DNA from: Bacteroidota bacterium
Lineage (GTDB): Bacteria; Bacteroidota; Bacteroidia; Bacteroidales; VadinHA17
Reading direction: 5' to 3'
Assembly (NCBI GenBank): GCA_021816545.1
Contig: JAKAXP010000014.1
Span: forward strand, 1-18,718
DNA: 18,718 nt
Below, piece by piece: positions 7,429-14,351 of the stretch (its first letter is position 1; each line of letters starts with the position of its first letter). The notes below the pieces were generated by a model. The model had not been told where the DNA came from. It was given only the letters and a program-made list of their open reading frames with translations, and made no database searches. A program made the position numbers and the translations under genes.

Positions 7429-7487
7429 TTACAAATGTAACTACTATCCGTTTTACATGTGTCATGTTTATAGATTTACATTTGTAA
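7429..7487. promoter_or_regulatory. Operator cluster upstream of the XRE gene (three palindromes)
   Basis: Three copies of TTACA-NN-TGTAA lie at 7429-7440 (TTACA-AA-TGTAA, perfect), 7453-7464 (TTACA-TG-TGTCA, one mismatch) and 7476-7487 (TTACA-TT-TGTAA, perfect), starting 24 and 23 bp apart. The copy nearest the XRE gene reads TTACATTTGTAA on the minus strand and so contains TACATTTG, an exact TAnnTTTG -7 match; bound protein would block that promoter. The copy at 7476-7487 contains the same 8-mer on the plus strand. Short palindromes repeated next to an XRE gene are typical operators. That the XRE protein is the binder is inferred. Confidence 0.7.
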
Positions 7488-7769
7488 TGCTATGAATACA
7501 TCACAGCACAATACCATTGTATTTCGTCTGGGTTTATTGCATTTAATATCGTAATATATTGAATTATAACTTCAGTTTAGAATCTTATTTAAACTGATAT
7601 ATAGCGTTTTACTACTTACATAAGCCAAAATCTAATGCTATTTGATTGCGGTCTCTAAGCCCAGGTTTATACTTAGATCAGTTGAATATTATAACATATT
7701 GATATATTGCATATTATGTTATCACATTATTATTGACAATAATTCTTTACATTCATAATCAATAATCGA
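7488..7769. other. AT-rich spacer between the two operator clusters
   Basis: No gene is visible. The spacer holds two inverted repeats: TCAGTTTA (7572-7579) with TAAACTGA (7590-7597), and ATAACATA (7691-7698) with TATGTTAT (7715-7722). TTGACA at 7734-7739 with CATAAT 15 bp downstream could be a promoter toward the symporter gene, but the spacing is short. Confidence 0.4.
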
Positions 7770-7827
7770 TTACACATGTAATTACAAGTGTATATGAATG
7801 ACTACTTCTTTGCGTTTACATCTGTAA
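7770..7827. promoter_or_regulatory. Operator cluster on the symporter side (three palindromes)
   Basis: Three further copies lie at 7770-7781 (TTACA-CA-TGTAA, perfect), 7782-7793 (TTACA-AG-TGTAT, one mismatch, directly abutting the first) and 7816-7827 (TTACA-TC-TGTAA, perfect). They start 12 and 34 bp apart. The half-sites are the same as near the XRE gene, so one protein probably binds both ends of the divergent region and controls both directions. Confidence 0.7.
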
Positions 7828-7844
7828 TGGGGGGCAATTCAGTT

Positions 7845-7955
7845 ATGAGGGAGTGCTATCGGGACGTGGGGGAAAAGGTTATTTCCCTGAAATATTCTGA
7901 AGTCGCTGAGAATCGAATTTTTTCTTCCAATCCTGCCCCTTCCCGGGAAAATTGA
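7845..7955 (+). CDS. Candidate small ORF between operators and symporter gene
   Basis: ATG at 7845 opens a 36-codon frame ending in TGA at 7953-7955. It begins 17 bp after the last operator and has an acidic/basic mix (MRECYRDVGEKVISLK at the start). It is not recognised and has no clear ribosome binding site apart from a G-run 10-17 bp upstream. An imperfect hairpin, GAAT..AATTTT (7912-7923) with AAAATT..ATTC (7948-7959), spans its 3' half. It may be a leader peptide or chance. Confidence 0.2.
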   Translation: MRECYRDVGEKVISLKYSEVAENRIFSSNPAPSREN

Positions 7956-8064
7956 ATTCTGGAAACATAATTTAAAACATCTTTTACGGAGTATTCTTTT
8001 GATTATCTTCAGACTCTGTAATTTCATGCGGGATCGGATCCTGCATCAGACAAACATCTTAAGT

Positions 8065-9300
8065 ATGGTAAAAAGGAGATTTTCCCTGGCGATGCACTGG
8101 CAGATACTTATAATGCTCGCCCTTGGCGGCCTGTTTGGTTATTTCTTCCCTCACCTGACCAGATACACGAACTGGATGGGTGACGTTTTTCTTAGAGGCC
8201 TGAACATGGTGATCGTTCCGCTGATTTTCTGTTCGATCATGACCGGTGTGGCCAGCGTGGGTACCGCCGAGAACCTCGGCCGGCTTGGGCTTAAAACGAT
8301 GGGGTATTATGTCTTTTCAACCCTCCTGGCAATTTTGACCGGTTTCTTCTTTGTCCAGCTAATCAAACCCGGTGTGGGTGCCGACCTTGGATTGCAGGTG
8401 CCAGTGGAGGAAATTTCTGCCGGCAAGGAGAGTTTCGGGCAGGTTCTGTTGAATATAGTTCCTACCAATATAATCAGGGCAATGTCAGAAGGAAATATGC
8501 TTGCAATTATTTTCTTCGCCATACTGGCAGGATTCTTCGTCACACGTGTAGGGGAGAAATCACGCGTTCTCCTTGTTGACGTCGTAAACTCCATCCTCGA
8601 TGTGATCATGAAGATCACGCTCTTTGTAATCAAGTTCACCCCTCTCGGGGTTTTCAGCATTATTGCGAAGGTTCTCTCGCAGCAGATCAACAGCGGAAAC
8701 CAGGTCGGGGAGATCATCAGCAGCATGGGAATCTACTTCCTGACAGTGTTGCTGGGTCTTGTCGTGCAGGGTTTCATCACCCTGCCCCTGCTTGTAAAAT
8801 TCCTTGGCAGGGCTAATCCGATCAAGCACATGAGGAACATGTCGACTGTCCTCCTTACTGCATTCTCAACATCCTCATCAAACGCCACACTTCCGGTAAC
8901 TATGGAAGCTGTGGAGAGCAAGAACGGAGTTTCAAACAAGATTACGAGTTTCACGATTCCCCTGGGAGCCACCGTAAACATGAACGGCACAGCACTTTAT
9001 GAGTGCGTGGCCGTGATGTTCATAGCACAGGCTTACGGGATAGACCTGTCATTCGGTCAGCAGATGGTGGTGATATTCACAGCTTTGCTTGCAGCTGTAG
9101 GCTCCGCAGGCATACCCATGGCAGGGCTTGTAATGATGGCTGTCGTTCTGAATGCAGTAGGCCTGCCGCTTGAAGGTATAGGACTTATCCTTGCTGTAGA
9201 CCGTATCCTTGACATGTTCCGCACCGCCATAAACGTGTACGGTGACACCTGCGGTGCGGTTATCATTGCCAAATCAGAAGGGGAACAGCTGACAGTATAG
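8065..9300 (+). CDS. Dicarboxylate/amino acid:cation symporter (DAACS, SLC1-like)
   Basis: The 411-residue inner-membrane protein belongs to the glutamate/aspartate/C4-dicarboxylate symporter family. Hydrophobic segments begin at residue 13. Family signatures are all present: SSSNATLP (270-277, hairpin 1), GATVNMNGTALYE (301-313, unwound helix 7), AAVGSAGIPMAG (343-354, hairpin 2) and DRILDMFRTAINVYGD (379-394, helix 8). By homology to GltPh, Arg386 corresponds to the arginine that binds the substrate side-chain carboxylate, so an acidic substrate (aspartate, glutamate, dicarboxylate or possibly orotate) is expected. One oddity is NMNGT where most members have NMDGT. The frame is open upstream to a TTG at 7999 with an ATG at 8026; I chose the ATG at 8065 because MVKRRF directly precedes the first membrane segment as in relatives. 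The operator cluster upstream suggests control by the divergent XRE protein. Confidence 0.92.
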   Translation: MVKRRFSLAMHWQILIMLALGGLFGYFFPHLTRYTNWMGDVFLRGLNMVIVPLIFCSIMTGVASVGTAENLGRLGLKTMGYYVFSTLLAILTGFFFVQLIKPGVGADLGLQVPVEEISAGKESFGQVLLNIVPTNIIRAMSEGNMLAIIFFAILAGFFVTRVGEKSRVLLVDVVNSILDVIMKITLFVIKFTPLGVFSIIAKVLSQQINSGNQVGEIISSMGIYFLTVLLGLVVQGFITLPLLVKFLGRANPIKHMRNMSTVLLTAFSTSSSNATLPVTMEAVESKNGVSNKITSFTIPLGATVNMNGTALYECVAVMFIAQAYGIDLSFGQQMVVIFTALLAAVGSAGIPMAGLVMMAVVLNAVGLPLEGIGLILAVDRILDMFRTAINVYGDTCGAVIIAKSEGEQLTV

Positions 9301-9381
9301 TCGGCAGTACCAGTCGGCAGTCAGCAGTTGCGAAATAATTAATTGACTGCAGACTGAGGACTGCCGAGCGCTGACTGATTC
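9301..9381. repeat. Inverted heptad-repeat arrays between gltP-like and slyD genes
   Basis: Directly after the symporter TAG the plus strand reads in 7-bp units: TCGGCAG, TACCAG (6 bp), TCGGCAG, TCAGCAG (9301-9327). Directly after the slyD TGA the minus strand reads GAATCAG, TCAGCGC, TCGGCAG, TCCTCAG, TCTGCAG (9381-9347). The two arrays face each other across an AT-rich centre and can form an imperfect hairpin through the shared TCGGCAGTC core. The structure may serve as a bidirectional transcript end, although no T-tract is present. Confidence 0.7.
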
Positions 9382-9918
9382 TCATCCGCAGCTTCCGCCG
9401 CAGCCGCTGCTTTTACTGCCACATGACGAGCAACCGCCGGATGACGGGCCCATAAGCTCTTCTGCAGTGGCTTCACGGACACCCAGAACCTTTCCTGAGA
9501 AATGAAGATCAGTGCCTGCCAGTGGATGATTGAAATCCATCTTCACAAAGGCATCGCCTATCTCAACCACAACCCCGTTCATCCTGTTACCCTGGGAATC
9601 CATCATAGGAACAGTGTTGCCCACATAGCATATTTCGCTGCGGAGAACACCCTCATCCTCAAATATATTTCTCGGAAGGCTTATCACCATCTCTTCCCGC
9701 TCCTCACCGTAAGCATCAGCAGCAGCGAGGCTGAATTCAAACACAGACCCCTCTTCAAGTCCCTCAAGGTTTGCTTCAAATGCAGGTAAAAGCCTGCCGG
9801 CTCCGAACACAAAAGTGAGAGGCGCTGCCTCCTCAACGGTTTCAATTACCCTGCCGTCCCTGCCACCCTCATGAAGAGTATAAACCAGTGAGGCAAATTT
9901 GTTGTTTTCAATTTTCAT
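9382..9918 (-). CDS. slyD: FKBP-type peptidyl-prolyl isomerase, SlyD-like
   Basis: SlyD proteins isomerise prolyl bonds, act as chaperones through an inserted IF domain, and bind nickel or zinc through their C-terminal tail. The 178-residue product fits: the FKBP half begins MKIENNKFASLVYTLHEG and continues through LTFVFGAGRLLPAFEANLEGL (34-54); the insert-in-flap region spans about 72-127; DFNHPLAG (128-135) is the SlyD family signature; and LHFSGKVLGVREAT ends the fold. The tail from 157 is glycine/serine/cysteine-rich with Cys163, Cys166, Cys173 and Cys177, a metal-binding type, though without the histidines abundant in the E. coli protein. It is cytoplasmic. The barrel-protein gene lies 40 bp upstream on the same strand. 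The gene is very probably slyD; metal preference is unknown. Confidence 0.9.
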   Translation of the reverse strand: MKIENNKFASLVYTLHEGGRDGRVIETVEEAAPLTFVFGAGRLLPAFEANLEGLEEGSVFEFSLAAADAYGEEREEMVISLPRNIFEDEGVLRSEICYVGNTVPMMDSQGNRMNGVVVEIGDAFVKMDFNHPLAGTDLHFSGKVLGVREATAEELMGPSSGGCSSCGSKSSGCGGSCG

Positions 9919-9958
9919 AACTATATGATCTGATTTATCTTCAAGTTAAATATCTCAA

Positions 9959-10525
9959 TTAAAAATAAAACTCAACCCTGATCTCCGGATTATCATAAAT
10001 TCCGTACTCATTTCCGGTAATACACCACAAAAATGTCAGGTTCATGCTGGACCTTTTACCGGTAGGCTGTGAAATCCCTGCTCCGGCCAGGAAACTTCCG
10101 TAAAGAAACCTGCCATCAGCTCCGGGAGTCGAAGTGAAAAAATCACGCTCAAGGCTTAGCAATTCATACTCTCCGTTTACGAATATACCCATGTTCCACC
10201 CTATCGGGATGACATTATTAAGATCCTGAACCAGAGTCAGCTGCAGCATTGTCCGGCCACCATAAATGGATGTCCTGCCAAACGGGTCCTTATAATACTG
10301 GAATGACGGTCCGGCTCCAATGGCCACTCTTGGAAGCAGCCATATTCCTGCCAGGGGTGCCACCTCGATATTGGTGACAGTTCCGAACTGCAGGCCGAAT
10401 GATCCGCCGAAAAAGAGCCTTTGCCTTAACGGAGGTCTCTCTCCGGTCTTTTCTGTAACGGGCACCTGTCCTGCTGCTGAAGCGACTATCGCCAGGAACA
10501 GTGCCATTGCCAATATCTTCTTCAT
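9959..10525 (-). CDS. Probable outer-membrane beta-barrel protein
   Basis: The 188-residue product has a clear signal peptide (MKKILAMALFLAIVASAAG, cleavage near 17-20). The mature protein alternates glycine/aromatic strands, such as RLFFGGSFGLQFGTVTNIEVAPLAGIWLLPRVAIGAGPSFQYY in pieces, and ends in VEFYF, the C-terminal aromatic residue used for outer-membrane assembly. Size and pattern suggest a small barrel of about eight strands, a common hypothetical class in Bacteroidota. I cannot assign a substrate or role. It sits 40 bp upstream of slyD, which could share its transcript, and is divergent from the short-chain dehydrogenase gene. Confidence 0.72.
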   Translation of the reverse strand: MKKILAMALFLAIVASAAGQVPVTEKTGERPPLRQRLFFGGSFGLQFGTVTNIEVAPLAGIWLLPRVAIGAGPSFQYYKDPFGRTSIYGGRTMLQLTLVQDLNNVIPIGWNMGIFVNGEYELLSLERDFFTSTPGADGRFLYGSFLAGAGISQPTGKRSSMNLTFLWCITGNEYGIYDNPEIRVEFYF

Positions 10526-10634
10526 TGATGCAGCATCCTCATTTTGAGGCTACAAATAAAATGAAAATTAAGTACATTTACCGTAGTTCCGTAAATCAAA
10601 AAAAACAGGACAGTTATATAACACTGACAATAAG

Positions 10635-11330
10635 ATGAATATAGTAATAACAGGGGCTTCTTCAGGTATTGGCCGGGAGGTAGCCCTGAGGCTCTCCGAA
10701 GAGCCACGTAACAGGATCTATGCAATAGCACGCAACAGGAATCTGCTTTTAAGCCTTTCAGAGGCAGCAGGAAATAAAAATATAATTGCCGTGCCCACCG
10801 ACATCACCTCCGGCCGATCGTCGCTTAGCGGGCTTAAAAAGAGGCTTGAAGATGAAGCCGGAAGGCTGGATATACTGATAAACAATGCCGGACATCTGGT
10901 CAACAAACCCTTTGAGGATCATACAGAGGCTGACGTTGCTTCCTCGGTGGCAGTTAACTTTACATCCGCAGCCATGCTCATTGCTGAATTGCTTCCTCTT
11001 CTTGGTAGGGGCTCACATGTGGTAAATATCAGCAGTATGGGGGGATTCCAGGGGAGCCTTAAGTTTCCTGGTCTTGCATGGTACAGTGCAACAAAGGGGG
11101 CGCTGGCAGTGCTGACCGAGTGCCTGGCTGCAGAGTACGCCGAAAGGGGTATTTCATTCAACTGCCTCTGCCCGGGGGCAGTGCAGACTGAGATGTTTCA
11201 GAAGGCTTTCCCGGGGTTCACTGCACCTGTATCACCTTCAGATATGGCACGCTTTATAGCCGATTTTGCCTTAAACGGGAACAGGTTCTTTAACGGGAAG
11301 ATATTGCCGGTGGCATTGTCAGTTCCTTAG
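10635..11330 (+). CDS. Short-chain dehydrogenase/reductase (SDR)
   Basis: The 231-residue product is a classical SDR. It has the dinucleotide loop TGASSGIG (6-13), Asp at TDI (55-57), NNAG (83-86), Asn109 in VNFTSA, catalytic serine in NISSMGG (131-137), and Tyr150 with Lys154 in WYSATKG. CPGAVQTEM (179-187) follows, as in the family. Arg32 and Arg34 of AIARNRN, after the second strand, favour NADP(H) over NAD(H); this is inference. Family members reduce or oxidise alcohols, ketones or sugars, and the substrate cannot be told here. The protein is slightly short at the C-terminus, with no membrane segment. The gene stands alone on the plus strand, convergent with buk, and its stop codon abuts a heptad-repeat array. 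Confidence 0.9.
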   Translation: MNIVITGASSGIGREVALRLSEEPRNRIYAIARNRNLLLSLSEAAGNKNIIAVPTDITSGRSSLSGLKKRLEDEAGRLDILINNAGHLVNKPFEDHTEADVASSVAVNFTSAAMLIAELLPLLGRGSHVVNISSMGGFQGSLKFPGLAWYSATKGALAVLTECLAAEYAERGISFNCLCPGAVQTEMFQKAFPGFTAPVSPSDMARFIADFALNGNRFFNGKILPVALSVP

Positions 11331-11430
11331 GCAAGAGGCAATAGGCAATAGGCATTAGGGTTGACAACAGATACAGTAACAGGATGTCTTACAATAACTT
11401 CACCATTGCCTACTGTCTACTGTCTATTGT
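11331..11430. repeat. Inverted heptad-repeat arrays between SDR and buk genes
   Basis: Directly after the SDR TAG the plus strand reads GCAAGAG, GCAATAG, GCAATAG, GCATTAG (11331-11358). Directly after the buk TAG the minus strand reads ACAATAG, ACAGTAG, ACAGTAG, GCAATGG (11430-11403). The unit is about nCAnTAG and each unit shifts frame by one, so TAG recurs in successive reading frames. The 44-bp centre (11359-11402) is unique. The arms pair imperfectly. Confidence 0.75.
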
Positions 11431-12510
11431 CTATCCCAGGTAATGCTTTACCGAAATGTGCCCGCTGATGGCCAGGTACCCGTTAAACGCCAGAGCTTTG
11501 AGCTCATCCTCACCGGGGTAAACAAACACCGGGCCCAGGTGGCTTATCATGCTCCTTACCTGCTCTATGTGAACTGCATCATAGGCCAGTCCGCCTGTGA
11601 GGATAATACAATCAACCTTGCCTTCCAGGACTGCGGACATCGCCCCTATCTCCTTGGCTGTCTGATAGCTGCATCCACGAAGCACAAGCGCTGCCCTCTC
11701 ATCGCCAGCTTCGGCACGATTCGAGGCTTCCATATGGTCATTTGTTCCGAGGTATGCAACTATCCCGCCCTTGCCGGCAATCATTGACTTTATATCAGAA
11801 GGGGTGTACCTGCCACTGAAGCAGAGCTCTGCAAGCTGCCAGGCTGGCAAACCGCCGCTGCGCTCCGGTGAGAATGGTCCGTCACCGTTCAGTGCATTGT
11901 TGACATCGATGACCCTTCCCCTGCGATGCGCGCCAACGCTTATTCCGCCACCCATATGGGCTACTATCAGGTTAAGATCCTCGTATTCCTTTCCAACGGA
12001 AGCTGCATAAATCCTCGCAACAGCCTTCTGGTTCAGGGCATGAAATATCGATCTCCTGCTAATGAGCGGATGACCTGAGAGCCTTGCCACAGGTTCAAGT
12101 TCGTCTACCACCACCGGATCAACTATATAGGCTTTTGCCCCGGGCAACGGTCCCGCAACCATATCAGCCAGCAACGCCCCGAGATTGCTTGCATGCTCAC
12201 CGTTGACAGCTTCCGACAGGTGTTTCTTCATCAGGTCATTGACCTCATATATTCCTGATTCAATCGGGTTTACCAATCCTCCCCTGCCAACCACGGCAGC
12301 GATATCACCGAGGTCTGTCTTCAGTTCCTTCAGTGCCTCCGCTATCACTCCGTACCTGAAAGAAAGCTGGTCGGTCATCCGCCCGAATACTGCAAGGTCT
12401 TCGGTGCTGTGCCTTAATGTTTTCTGCATGACCATGTCGGTTCCCCTGTAAAGGGCGAACTTGGTGCTCGTTGAACCAGGGTTTATGGCCAGTATAATCT
12501 TATCCTTCAT
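11431..12510 (-). CDS. buk: Butyrate kinase
   Basis: Butyrate kinase converts butyryl phosphate (or branched-chain acyl phosphates) and ADP to the acid and ATP, reversibly. The 359-residue product matches the family length. It has the ASKHA phosphate-1 motif INPGSTSTKFALY (9-21), VGRGG (74-78), AHMGGGISVGAH (184-195) and GDGPFSPERSGGLP (209-222). GGLAYDAVHIEQV lies near the C-terminus. It is closer to butyrate and branched-chain fatty acid kinases than to AckA; the separate AckA gene in the same operon supports this. It is the last gene of the pta-ackA-ptb-ptb-buk set, starting 4 bp after the ptb stop. The alternative name, branched-chain fatty acid kinase, cannot be excluded because isobutyrate or isovalerate are possible substrates. 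Confidence 0.94.
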   Translation of the reverse strand: MKDKIILAINPGSTSTKFALYRGTDMVMQKTLRHSTEDLAVFGRMTDQLSFRYGVIAEALKELKTDLGDIAAVVGRGGLVNPIESGIYEVNDLMKKHLSEAVNGEHASNLGALLADMVAGPLPGAKAYIVDPVVVDELEPVARLSGHPLISRRSIFHALNQKAVARIYAASVGKEYEDLNLIVAHMGGGISVGAHRRGRVIDVNNALNGDGPFSPERSGGLPAWQLAELCFSGRYTPSDIKSMIAGKGGIVAYLGTNDHMEASNRAEAGDERAALVLRGCSYQTAKEIGAMSAVLEGKVDCIILTGGLAYDAVHIEQVRSMISHLGPVFVYPGEDELKALAFNGYLAISGHISVKHYLG

Positions 12511-12514
12511 ATGT

Positions 12515-13429
12515 TTACAGGTTTTGCGAGGCCATCAGACATGAGAGTGCCACGCAGTAGTATTTTGAAAGTTCGCTTTCACTTCTTGACATCATTACAA
12601 CCGGTTTTGCGGTGCCGCAGATCATCCCTGCAAGTTCTCCGCTGCCGAAAAGCATCAGCCCCTTGTAGAACGGGTTGCACGACTCCAGTGAAGGGAAAAG
12701 TAGAATATCGGCATCTCCGGCCAGAGGGGTATCCACCCCCTTGATCCTGACACTCTCAGGATCGCATGCCAGAAAAAGGTCAACCGGGCCGTCCATCACG
12801 CACCCGCCTATCTGCCCCCTTTCAGCCATTTTGCACATTACTGAATAGTCGAGTGTATTGGGAAAATGGCTACTCACCTTCTCGGATGCCCCTATCAGGG
12901 CCACCTTTGGTCTTTCTATTCCGAACCGGTGAGCCATATCAACAGCATAGCGGGCCATTGCCACTTTCTGGTCGAGGTCAGGGAAGGGAATCACTGCAGT
13001 ATCGGTGATAAACAGCAGCTTACGGTAAGCGGGAATCTCCACGGCACATACGTAGCTCATTACCGCTTTGGGTGGAAGCAAACCCTTCTCCTTGTCCATG
13101 ACAGCCTTAAGAAACTTGTCAGTTCCCACCAGGCCTTTCATCACCACATCAGCTTCGCCCGAACGGGTCATAGCGACAGCCATCTCTGCGGCTTCCTTCT
13201 CATCATCCGCATCCACAATTCTGAACTGGTCCGGATCAGCCCCCGTTTCCCTGCAGGTGTTTATTATCTTTTCCCGGCGGCCGATCATGAAAGCTTCAAC
13301 GAATCCCTCACAAACCGCCCTGTGCAGTGAGCCGACCGTATTCGGGTCCTGCGCCCATGCAACTGCTATCTTCTTCCTGATTCCTGACGACCTGACAGCT
13401 TCGGCCATCTGTCCGAGGCTCGTGATCAT
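12515..13429 (-). CDS. ptb: Phosphate butyryltransferase, paralog proximal to buk
   Basis: Ptb exchanges CoA for phosphate on butyryl-CoA or related acyl-CoAs, giving the acyl phosphate used by Buk. From the ATG at 13429 the protein is 304 residues, the family norm; a TTG ten codons upstream would overlap the previous gene by 29 bp and is less likely. The ATG lies one base after the upstream ptb stop (TGA-T-ATG), so translation is probably coupled. Family pattern is seen in VVMKGLVGTDKFLKAVMDKEKGL in parts, FITDTAVIPFPDLDQK, RPKVALIGASEKVS, CVMDGPVDL and the final VVMMSRSESELSKYYCVAL. It aligns end to end with the neighbouring paralog but is clearly diverged, so the two may prefer different acyl chains. 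Which chain each prefers is unknown. Confidence 0.9.
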   Translation of the reverse strand: MITSLGQMAEAVRSSGIRKKIAVAWAQDPNTVGSLHRAVCEGFVEAFMIGRREKIINTCRETGADPDQFRIVDADDEKEAAEMAVAMTRSGEADVVMKGLVGTDKFLKAVMDKEKGLLPPKAVMSYVCAVEIPAYRKLLFITDTAVIPFPDLDQKVAMARYAVDMAHRFGIERPKVALIGASEKVSSHFPNTLDYSVMCKMAERGQIGGCVMDGPVDLFLACDPESVRIKGVDTPLAGDADILLFPSLESCNPFYKGLMLFGSGELAGMICGTAKPVVMMSRSESELSKYYCVALSCLMASQNL

Positions 13430-13430
13430 A

Positions 13431-14339
13431 TCAGTCCTGTCTTGATATTGCCGCAGCAAGGAGGATGCTGAAGTATTTCGCCTGGTCAGAGTCGCTCCTG
13501 GATGTCAGCACTATTGGTGCCGTTGCTCCCAGGATCACCGCAGCCACGCCTGCGTGGGCAAAGAATACAAGCGATTTATAAAGCACATTGCCAACCTCTA
13601 TGTCAGGCATAATCAGCAGGTCAGTATCGCCTGCCACATCGCTCCTGATCCCCTTATGGACGGCACTCTCAAGGCTGATTGCGTTGTCAAAGGCAAGAGG
13701 TCCGTCGATGATGCAATTCCTTATCTGGTCACGCTGGTTCATCTTTGAAAGCAGCGCGGCATCAAGGGTTGCCTGCATGTTCTCGCTTACCATCTCCACA
13801 GCGCCAAGTACAGCCACTTTCGGCATCTCCACTCCCAGCCTGTTGAGGCAAGCGACTGAGTTATTGACTATGGCGATCTTATCCTGCAGGTTGGGAGCAA
13901 TATTCATTGCCACATCAGTGACTGCAATGAGCTTGTGGTAAGCCGCCACCTCAAATATTGCAAAATGAGAGAGCAGGGAACCAGATCTCAACCCCCATTC
14001 CTTATTAAGCACCCCCTTGAGAAGGGATGACGTTCCCACCTTGCCCTTCATTAATATGTCAGCCTGGTTGCTGCGCACCATCCTGACGGCTATCTCCACC
14101 GCCATCTCGGTGTCAGGTTCGTGCACCACCCTCATTCCGGTTATGTCCATGTTATTTTCCGCAGCAATCCTTTGAATGGCTTCCCTGTCACCGACAAGTA
14201 TGGGTTCAATGAAGCCGTCGCGGGCAGCCATCAGGGCCGAGGAGAGGGAGTTATGGTCCTGTGCCGCTGCAAGAACCAGTCGCCTTGTAGGCTTGTCAAC
14301 AAGCAGTTGCCTGAGTTCGGTTAGGTGCTTTAAAACCAT
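13431..14339 (-). CDS. ptb: Phosphate butyryltransferase, paralog distal to buk
   Basis: The 302-residue product is a second phosphate acyltransferase of the Ptb family. Family pattern is seen in VLAAAQDHNSLSSAL, ADILMKGKVGTSSLLKGVLNKEWGL in parts, AVTDVAMNIAPNLQDK, MPKVAVLGAVEMVSENM, CIIDGPLAFDNAIS and the C-terminal PIVLTSRSDSDQAKYFSILLA. This copy keeps the more typical NKEWGLR and LTSRSDS segments, so it may be the ancestral-type enzyme. The ATG at 14339 lies 12 bp after the ackA stop. It sits between ackA and the second ptb in an operon with no gap large enough for an internal promoter. A phosphotransacylase with other substrate choice is possible. Confidence 0.92.
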   Translation of the reverse strand: MVLKHLTELRQLLVDKPTRRLVLAAAQDHNSLSSALMAARDGFIEPILVGDREAIQRIAAENNMDITGMRVVHEPDTEMAVEIAVRMVRSNQADILMKGKVGTSSLLKGVLNKEWGLRSGSLLSHFAIFEVAAYHKLIAVTDVAMNIAPNLQDKIAIVNNSVACLNRLGVEMPKVAVLGAVEMVSENMQATLDAALLSKMNQRDQIRNCIIDGPLAFDNAISLESAVHKGIRSDVAGDTDLLIMPDIEVGNVLYKSLVFFAHAGVAAVILGATAPIVLTSRSDSDQAKYFSILLAAAISRQD

Positions 14340-14351
14340 GATAATTAATAT

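Noticed and set aside
7939..7948. TTCCCGGGAA palindrome as a regulator site
   Set aside because: It is a single 10-bp palindrome inside the small ORF with no second copy in the window and may be chance.
8307..8990. Several minus-strand frames of 85-139 codons
   Set aside because: They lie inside the symporter gene on the opposite strand and have no independent protein character.
10555..10585. Possible operator between the barrel-protein and SDR genes (TTTACCG/CCGTAAA)
   Set aside because: The arms pair over only five bases with a mismatch next to them and the motif is not repeated.
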